Shown here: positions 59,595 to 64,000 of the stretch, piece after piece
How positions within the stretch are numbered: position 1 is the stretch's first letter
Layout: every line of letters starts with the position of its first letter
DNA from: Roseivirga sp. UBA6052
Lineage (GTDB): Bacteria > Bacteroidota > Bacteroidia > Cytophagales > Cyclobacteriaceae
Reading direction: 5' to 3'
Assembly: GCA_002427755.1 (NCBI GenBank)
Contig: DIYO01000009.1
Coordinates: forward strand, 65,296-129,295
Length of the DNA: 64,000 bases
The notes under the pieces: generated by a model
What the model was told of the DNA's origin: nothing
The model's input: the letters and a program-made list of their open reading frames with translations, nothing else
Databases searched by the model: none
Position numbers and translations under genes: made by a program

Positions 59595-60155
59595 GTGAAT
59601 AGGTATGCTTACACTTTCTTTTTAATTCTTTTTCTCTCCTCGATAGAGCTATTTGCGCAAAAGAGCAAAGTGATCAGTTATGAAGAACTAGATAAGTTCA
59701 AATTTGAAGAATCTAGTCTCAGGACAATCCTTGATTCTGAAGGTGATAAGGAAAAATTATCTCGAGTTTTTGCGAATCAAGGGCAATTTAGTTGTACCAA
59801 AGACACCAAAATTCCTAGACTAGAATGGTGTGAAATTGAGACTACAGGATTGAGGGTGAACTTCTTAGCGGGTATGGCCTTTAATCTTTTAAAACTGACC
59901 TCAGGTCAATTCTCTATCGATTATAAGGGTCAACCCCTGAGTGTTGGCATGACAACCAGTGACTTAAAACGACTCTTTCCTAAACTCGAAGAAGCAAGAG
60001 AGTCTCGACTTGTTAACAAGGGGCACTTCGGCCAAAGAAGAGTTGACATGTATGTCTTTTGGATCGGTGTGGAAAATTCCTACGCGACACTATCTTTTGA
60101 ATATGAGAAAGAATCTGAAATTATTACTGATATAAATCTTTTCGTCTATAATTAG
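59595..60155 (+). CDS. Secreted hypothetical protein, 186 residues
   Basis: Starts with GTG. MNRYAYTFFLILFLSSIELFAQ is a good signal peptide. The mature part is charged, with one hydrophobic stretch (NFLAGMAFNLLKLTSG) and two cysteines (SCTKD, EWCEIE) that could form a disulfide. I do not recognise the family. It is not visibly linked to the PurF-like gene upstream or the PhyH gene downstream. Confidence 0.72.
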   Translation: MNRYAYTFFLILFLSSIELFAQKSKVISYEELDKFKFEESSLRTILDSEGDKEKLSRVFANQGQFSCTKDTKIPRLEWCEIETTGLRVNFLAGMAFNLLKLTSGQFSIDYKGQPLSVGMTTSDLKRLFPKLEEARESRLVNKGHFGQRRVDMYVFWIGVENSYATLSFEYEKESEIITDINLFVYN

Positions 60156-60222
60156 ATGAACGTTTGGCGATCAACTTTTTAGTTCACTTTTGTCTCGCTA
60201 TTTTAACATCAAATAAACACAC

Positions 60223-61128
60223 ATGATTGAGTCTTTTCAGAGCAATGGCTATTTGCATGTACCTCATGTCATTCCAGAGCATTTAATCGAAAGTTTTAAG
60301 AGTTTGGCAAATGTATTGGAAGCAAAAGCATTGGAAGCACATAAGCAGGGAGATCAGCTAATAGGTGCTTGCGTAATTGAGGATAAAGTTGGTCCACGCA
60401 TTATGAGGTGTAATGATCTTTACTTACATGAGTTTAACTTGCTAAATCAACTTATTGCATCTCCCAAACTCCTAAAAAAAATAAAGGAGTTATGTGGTCC
60501 AAAGGCAATAGTTATTCAATCAGACTTACTCTTTAAACAACAACACCCTCATCCGGTAATCAAATGGCATCAGGATGCTCCTACAGAAGACAGCTCACAT
60601 TTTTTAAACATAGGTATTTACTTAGATTCAGCAGATAAAGACGATGGCTGTCTGAGGTATTTACCGGGTACACAGCACGAATTGCAAGACATTGCCTCAA
60701 TCGAAAAAATGTTTGGCTGGAATCCACCAGGAGTCGTTCAAGTTCCCGCAGAACCAGGAGACATTATCATTCAGGACATGATGGTTTTACATGCATCAGA
60801 ACCCAAGCGTTCTGAAGGAGCTAGACGTACAGTTTATATTGAAGTAAGGTCTTACGAGGCACTTGTTGAAGAAGGTATTTATAATAGAGATTGGATTGAT
60901 CTTCGTAAATGTTGGATGGGTGAAATATTGAAATATGATGAAGAAGATATCTATACCGATGAAGAAAAAGCCTTTTTTCAAAATGACCATCAACCTCAAG
61001 AAGAAGTATTGATAAAAAAACTACATGAGGTAACGTCACCGTCCATTCCTGCCGCCTATGGCATATTTAACGTTGAAGGACCCAATTACCCAATACCAGA
61101 TAATCTCAAAGAAAAAGCCACTAGTTGA
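60223..61128 (+). CDS. Phytanoyl-CoA dioxygenase (PhyH)-family oxygenase
   Basis: A 301-residue non-haem Fe(II)/2-oxoglutarate dioxygenase. Metal ligands H116-x-D118 (WHQDAPTED) and the distal H190 (MMVLHASEPKRS), with an arginine just after for 2-oxoglutarate (GARRTVYIEV). LRYLPGTQHE and EPGDIIIQD support it. Related enzymes act on many small molecules, so the substrate is open. Its last codons lie in the left arm of the following terminator. Confidence 0.88.
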   Translation: MIESFQSNGYLHVPHVIPEHLIESFKSLANVLEAKALEAHKQGDQLIGACVIEDKVGPRIMRCNDLYLHEFNLLNQLIASPKLLKKIKELCGPKAIVIQSDLLFKQQHPHPVIKWHQDAPTEDSSHFLNIGIYLDSADKDDGCLRYLPGTQHELQDIASIEKMFGWNPPGVVQVPAEPGDIIIQDMMVLHASEPKRSEGARRTVYIEVRSYEALVEEGIYNRDWIDLRKCWMGEILKYDEEDIYTDEEKAFFQNDHQPQEEVLIKKLHEVTSPSIPAAYGIFNVEGPNYPIPDNLKEKATS

Positions 61129-61136
61129 GTGGCTTT
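61114..61136. terminator. Bidirectional terminator between the PhyH and A-type carrier genes
   Basis: AAAGCCACT (61114-61122) and AGTGGCTTT (61128-61136) with a 5-base loop; T-rich on both strands. It includes the PhyH stop codon. Confidence 0.87.
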
Positions 61137-61167
61137 CTATTTTCTTGTAAATAAAGTATAATTTCTA

Positions 61168-61494
61168 TTAAACGGAGAAGCTTTCCCCGCATCCACAAGT
61201 TCTAGAGGCATTTGGATTGATGAATTGGAATCCTTTTCCGTTCAAACCATCCGAGAAATCAAGAGTAGTACCAAGCAAGTAGAGTAAGCTCTTTCTATCT
61301 ACTAGGATCTTAACCCCTTTGTCTTCAAACACTTCGTCTTTCTCTTTTATCTCTGCATCGAACTCTAAATCGTACATCAAGCCAGAGCAACCACCACCCT
61401 GTACGGCCACTCTAATGTTATGATTTTCTGCTTTTCCTTCTTTGGTACGCAGTTCTATAATTTTATCTTTTGCGTTATCAGTTACTGTTATCAT
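61168..61494 (-). CDS. A-type iron-sulfur cluster carrier (IscA/ErpA/SufA family)
   Basis: A 108-residue scaffold or carrier that passes Fe-S clusters to apo-proteins. The three conserved cysteines are C36 in GGGCSGLMYD and C100 and C102 in RTCGCGESFSV. Complex I and other Fe-S enzymes could be clients. Which of the IscA/ErpA/SufA subgroups it belongs to cannot be told. Its ATG shares a base with the stop of the gene upstream (TAATG). Confidence 0.92.
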   Translation of the reverse strand: MITVTDNAKDKIIELRTKEGKAENHNIRVAVQGGGCSGLMYDLEFDAEIKEKDEVFEDKGVKILVDRKSLLYLLGTTLDFSDGLNGKGFQFINPNASRTCGCGESFSV

Positions 61495-61910
61495 TAAGCC
61501 ACTGGATTAAGTACTACACTAAAAACGGTTATTATATTGATGTCTCGACCATAATACAGCTTATCGAGCGCATCGTACATATTACTTGCAGTAAAGTAAG
61601 ACGTGTGTAATTCGGTCTCACCTTTTGCAATCCACTGAATGGTATAGGAGTTATACTTGTCTTTATACGATTTAACGTATTCCAACATTTTCTTTAGAGC
61701 ATCTAATTTGTCTATACCCCACTCAGAGTGAAATAAAAATGACTGGTTGTGTCTTGGGTTAATGGTGATGAGATCTAGTTTGGTTTTTCCCTCAGTACTT
61801 ACAAACTCAAAGCTCAATTCACTTCCTCTAATACCCAAATGACTTTCAATCTTCTTCTGAAGACGAACGCTTTCCACATGGATATCAGTACCATTACCGG
61901 TCATATTCAT
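61494..61910 (-). CDS. Hypothetical protein, 138 residues
   Basis: A soluble protein, no signal peptide. It reads like an alpha/beta domain: SFEFVSTEGKTKLDLITINPRHNQSFLFHSEWGIDKLDALKKMLEYVKSY and DALDKLYYGRDINIITVFSVVLNP. I do not recognise the family. It is translationally coupled to the Fe-S carrier gene, which suggests that the two work together, though that is context only. A promoter is seen at 61988-62017, giving a leader of about 70 bases. Confidence 0.75.
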   Translation of the reverse strand: MNMTGNGTDIHVESVRLQKKIESHLGIRGSELSFEFVSTEGKTKLDLITINPRHNQSFLFHSEWGIDKLDALKKMLEYVKSYKDKYNSYTIQWIAKGETELHTSYFTASNMYDALDKLYYGRDINIITVFSVVLNPVA

Positions 61911-61987
61911 TGTAATCCTTTTTATTCAAAAAACTTGAATGTGTTATGAAACAGGTATTTAGAGAATAAAGTTTCCCATTTCATGAG

Positions 61988-62017
61988 CAAAGATAAGTAA
62001 TAGAAATTATACGGAAA
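61988..62017 (-). promoter_or_regulatory. Promoter of the hypothetical-A-type carrier unit
   Basis: On the minus strand TTTC (62014-62017), an 18-base spacer and TATCTTTG (61988-61995). The -33 box has one mismatch. Confidence 0.5.
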
Positions 62018-62161
62018 TAACAATCCTTAAATACGTCATTAACACATTCTATACGAGGTGTCAAAATCTTACCGATGTGTCATGCATTAAGATGAGATAG
62101 ATCAGAAAATCGAGTATATTTTCTTTCTACCTTCGAGCACCTAAGAATAGAATTTTTGACG

Positions 62162-62563
62162 ATGAGAAAAATAGAACATATTGGTATTGCCGTAAAAGAC
62201 CTTAACCACTCAAACGAACTTTTTGCCAAGCTATTTGGCGAGCCACATTACAAAATTGAAGAAGTAGCATCAGAAGGTGTAAACACTGCTTTCTTTCAAG
62301 TAGGACCGAACAAAATAGAATTGCTAGAAGGTACCAATCCTGATAGTCCAATTTCAAAATTTATTGAGAAAAGAGGCGAAGGCATTCATCATATTGCCTA
62401 TGATGTACAAGATATTAGGGCAGAAATGTCTAGACTCGAAAGTGAAGGCTTTACCCTATTAAACAAGGAACCTAAAAAAGGAGCTGACAATAAACTGGTT
62501 TGTTTCCTCCACCCAAAAACTACAAATGGTGTTCTAATAGAGCTTTGTCAGGACGCTGGATAA
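62162..62563 (+). CDS. mce: Methylmalonyl-CoA epimerase
   Basis: Interconverts (S)- and (R)-methylmalonyl-CoA in the propionate/succinyl-CoA pathway. A 133-residue vicinal-oxygen-chelate fold protein. The opening MRKIEHIGIAVKDLNHS (first metal histidine H6), then FFQVGPNKIELLEGT and GEGIHHIAYDVQDI carry the other ligands, and the closing GVLIELCQD has the last glutamate. The ATG at 62162 is preferred to an in-frame TTG six bases upstream. Methylmalonyl-CoA mutase genes are not in the window. Confidence 0.93.
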   Translation: MRKIEHIGIAVKDLNHSNELFAKLFGEPHYKIEEVASEGVNTAFFQVGPNKIELLEGTNPDSPISKFIEKRGEGIHHIAYDVQDIRAEMSRLESEGFTLLNKEPKKGADNKLVCFLHPKTTNGVLIELCQDAG

Positions 62564-62578
62564 AACTAACTTCGCGTC

Positions 62579-64000
62579 ATGCCAAAACCGAGGTTTGTTA
62601 AGCGAGGAGAAATCATTGAAATCAGAATTCAAGACTATGCGTTTGGTGGTAAAGGCATAGGCAAAATCAAAAATGACCAAGGTGAATTTGTCGTTTTTGT
62701 TCCGAATACCCTACCCGGTCAATTGGTAAAGGCTCAGGTGAAGAAAGCCAGCCAATCTTTTGCTGAATGTAAGCTGCTTGATGTTCTAGAACCCTCTGAA
62801 GATGAGCTTGAACTACCTTATCAGGAAATCCCAGGTGCTCCTTATATTAAGTTACCCATTCAGAAGCAGCATTTCTACAAAAAGAAAAGTACGCTAGAGC
62901 TCTTTAAACGGATAGGCAAAGTCGAAAACATTGAAGGACTCTTTGATGAGTTCATAACCTCTCCAAGCACATTCCATTATCGTAACAAAATGGAGTATGC
63001 TTTCTCTGCTATAGGTTACGACCATGAAGCAAAAACTGACATTGATGAATTCACACTAGGCTTCAAAAAACGCGGGACATGGTGGTGTGGTGATGACCTC
63101 AAGAAGGACTCTGGACTTTTCGATAAAGAGGTCGAAGACAAACTATCTCAGATAAAACAGTACTGTGAAGGCTCGGGATTAGACCCTTGGCATGGACCTA
63201 AAAAAACAGGCTTTTTTAGGTTCTTGGTGGTGAGAAAGTCATTCAAAACTGACAAGCTACTTTTCAACCTTGTTACCACTTCTGGAGATCTACCGAAATT
63301 CGATTTAGGAGCATTCTCAGAATTTCTATCTACTCTATTCAATGAGCGGGTGGCTGGTCTTCTGCACACCATCAATGATGATGTTGCAGACAGGACGATT
63401 GCCACAACAGGAGAGCTCAGTCTAGTTTCAGGAGACGATAAAATTGTAGAAGATCTACTCGGATTGAATTTTGAAATAAGCATGAAGAGCTTCTTTCAAA
63501 CCAATCCAAAATCTGCAGAAAAGCTCTACTCAAAAGTTATAGAATACGCTTTTGAAAAGAAGGAGACTATAGACAATAACATTGTATTAGATCTCTTCTG
63601 CGGCACAGGCACCATCGGCCAGATCTTAGCGTCAAAGAGCGAAAATGCTCAAATTGTAGGGGTTGATATTATTGAATCAGCGATCGAGAATGCCAAAGAG
63701 AACGCTATTCGAAATAATATAGAAGGAGTAAAATTCTATGCTGCAGATGTTGGCAAATTCTTAAAAGAGCATCCCCAATATCAAGGCAAGATTCAGACCA
63801 TTATTCTTGATCCGGCAAGAGCGGGCATCGCTCCAAAAACTTTAAAAAAGATCATTGATTTGGGTGCAGAGCGAATGGTTTATGTCTCGTGCAATCCTGC
63901 CACTCAAGCTAGAGATATAGAGCAACTTTCCAATGCTGGATACAACATCACTAAGTTCAGTTTGGTTGACCAATTTCCACATACGGCACATATTGAGAGT
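62579..64000 (+). CDS. rlmD: RlmD/RumA-like 23S rRNA (uracil-5-)-methyltransferase, 3' end cut off
   Basis: Open from the ATG to the right edge, 474 codons without a stop, so the end is missing. An N-terminal TRAM domain (RIQDYAFGGKGIGKIKNDQGEFVVFVPNTLPGQ) is followed by the methyltransferase with VLDLFCGTGTIGQIL, DPARAGIAPKT and the catalytic cysteine C438 in VYVSCNPAT. The enzyme transfers methyl from SAM to C5 of a uridine in RNA. The [4Fe-4S] motif C-x5-C-x2-C usual before the QQH-type segment is absent: residues 85-98 read PGAPYIKLPIQKQH. So it belongs to the cluster-free branch or has lost the cluster. Whether the target is U1939, U747 or tRNA U54 is open. Confidence 0.88.
   Translation, partial: MPKPRFVKRGEIIEIRIQDYAFGGKGIGKIKNDQGEFVVFVPNTLPGQLVKAQVKKASQSFAECKLLDVLEPSEDELELPYQEIPGAPYIKLPIQKQHFYKKKSTLELFKRIGKVENIEGLFDEFITSPSTFHYRNKMEYAFSAIGYDHEAKTDIDEFTLGFKKRGTWWCGDDLKKDSGLFDKEVEDKLSQIKQYCEGSGLDPWHGPKKTGFFRFLVVRKSFKTDKLLFNLVTTSGDLPKFDLGAFSEFLSTLFNERVAGLLHTINDDVADRTIATTGELSLVSGDDKIVEDLLGLNFEISMKSFFQTNPKSAEKLYSKVIEYAFEKKETIDNNIVLDLFCGTGTIGQILASKSENAQIVGVDIIESAIENAKENAIRNNIEGVKFYAADVGKFLKEHPQYQGKIQTIILDPARAGIAPKTLKKIIDLGAERMVYVSCNPATQARDIEQLSNAGYNITKFSLVDQFPHTAHIES

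Overview
The window is ordinary chromosome from a low-GC member of the Bacteroidota, most likely a gliding, aerobic, marine-type Cytophagales (Roseivirga/Fulvivirga/Marivirga-like). The assignment rests on a gldH gene beside a PSP1/RicT gene, GWxTD, DUF2723 (GT117), DUF6090 and PadR plus prefixed FtsX-type permease families, many lipoprotein signals, few Shine-Dalgarno sequences, and recurrent promoters of the Bacteroidota form TTTG-N(17-23)-TAnnTTTG. No plasmid, prophage, insertion sequence or CRISPR array was seen. Gene density is very high: no gene-free stretch exceeds 300 bases, and several convergent neighbours overlap at their 3' ends.

Layout. 1-4.3 kb (minus strand): a cut-off lactonase lipoprotein, threonine aldolase, a glycerophosphodiesterase lipoprotein, a MarR regulator with a palindromic operator, and two small membrane proteins. 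4.3-13.5 kb: lpdA, fabG, a VWA membrane protein, a TPR lipoprotein, a DUF6090 protein, and a PadR regulator with a MacB/FtsX-type permease. 13.5-20 kb: a trace of a second permease gene, a serine hydrolase with a TPR tail, three small genes (one DUF3052), a class IV aminotransferase, a DnaJ-domain membrane protein, thiL and an SDR. 20-24 kb: a 1334-residue DUF4011/superfamily 1 helicase, the best candidate here for a defence or nucleic-acid surveillance factor. 24-33.5 kb: gldH, ricT, purD, recQ, manC, rlmB, a GWxTD protein and a methyltransferase. 33.5-44 kb: a GT117-like membrane protein, a membrane protein, a TPR protein, an Lrp regulator, a PyrR-like phosphoribosyltransferase, an MscS channel, an unrecognised coiled-coil membrane protein, panB and icd. 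44-57.6 kb: respiratory complex I. 57.6-64 kb: a PurF-like amidotransferase, a secreted hypothetical protein, a PhyH dioxygenase, an A-type Fe-S carrier, a hypothetical protein, methylmalonyl-CoA epimerase and a cut-off RlmD-like methyltransferase.

Complex I is the largest coherent system. A LON-domain gene, nuoA, B, C and D form one unit. A reverse TPR/SH3 gene, tRNA-Lys with its own promoter and terminator, and murI follow. nuoH, I, J, K, L, M and N then form a second unit. nuoE, nuoF and nuoG, which make up the NADH-oxidising module, are absent from the window. NuoI carries a long Lys/Pro-rich tail with eight PVIKP motifs.

Nothing here is clearly a new multi-gene system. The points most worth a second look are the NuoI tail and missing NuoEFG, the DUF4011 helicase, an RlmD-like enzyme without the family's iron-sulfur cysteines, the unrecognised coiled-coil membrane protein, the PadR-permease unit with its direct repeats and nearby gene remnant, and a strongly structured recQ/manC intergenic region. 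Several start codons were moved downstream from the longest reading frame: serine hydrolase, thiL, gldH, methyltransferase, panB, nuoI, nuoK and methylmalonyl-CoA epimerase.
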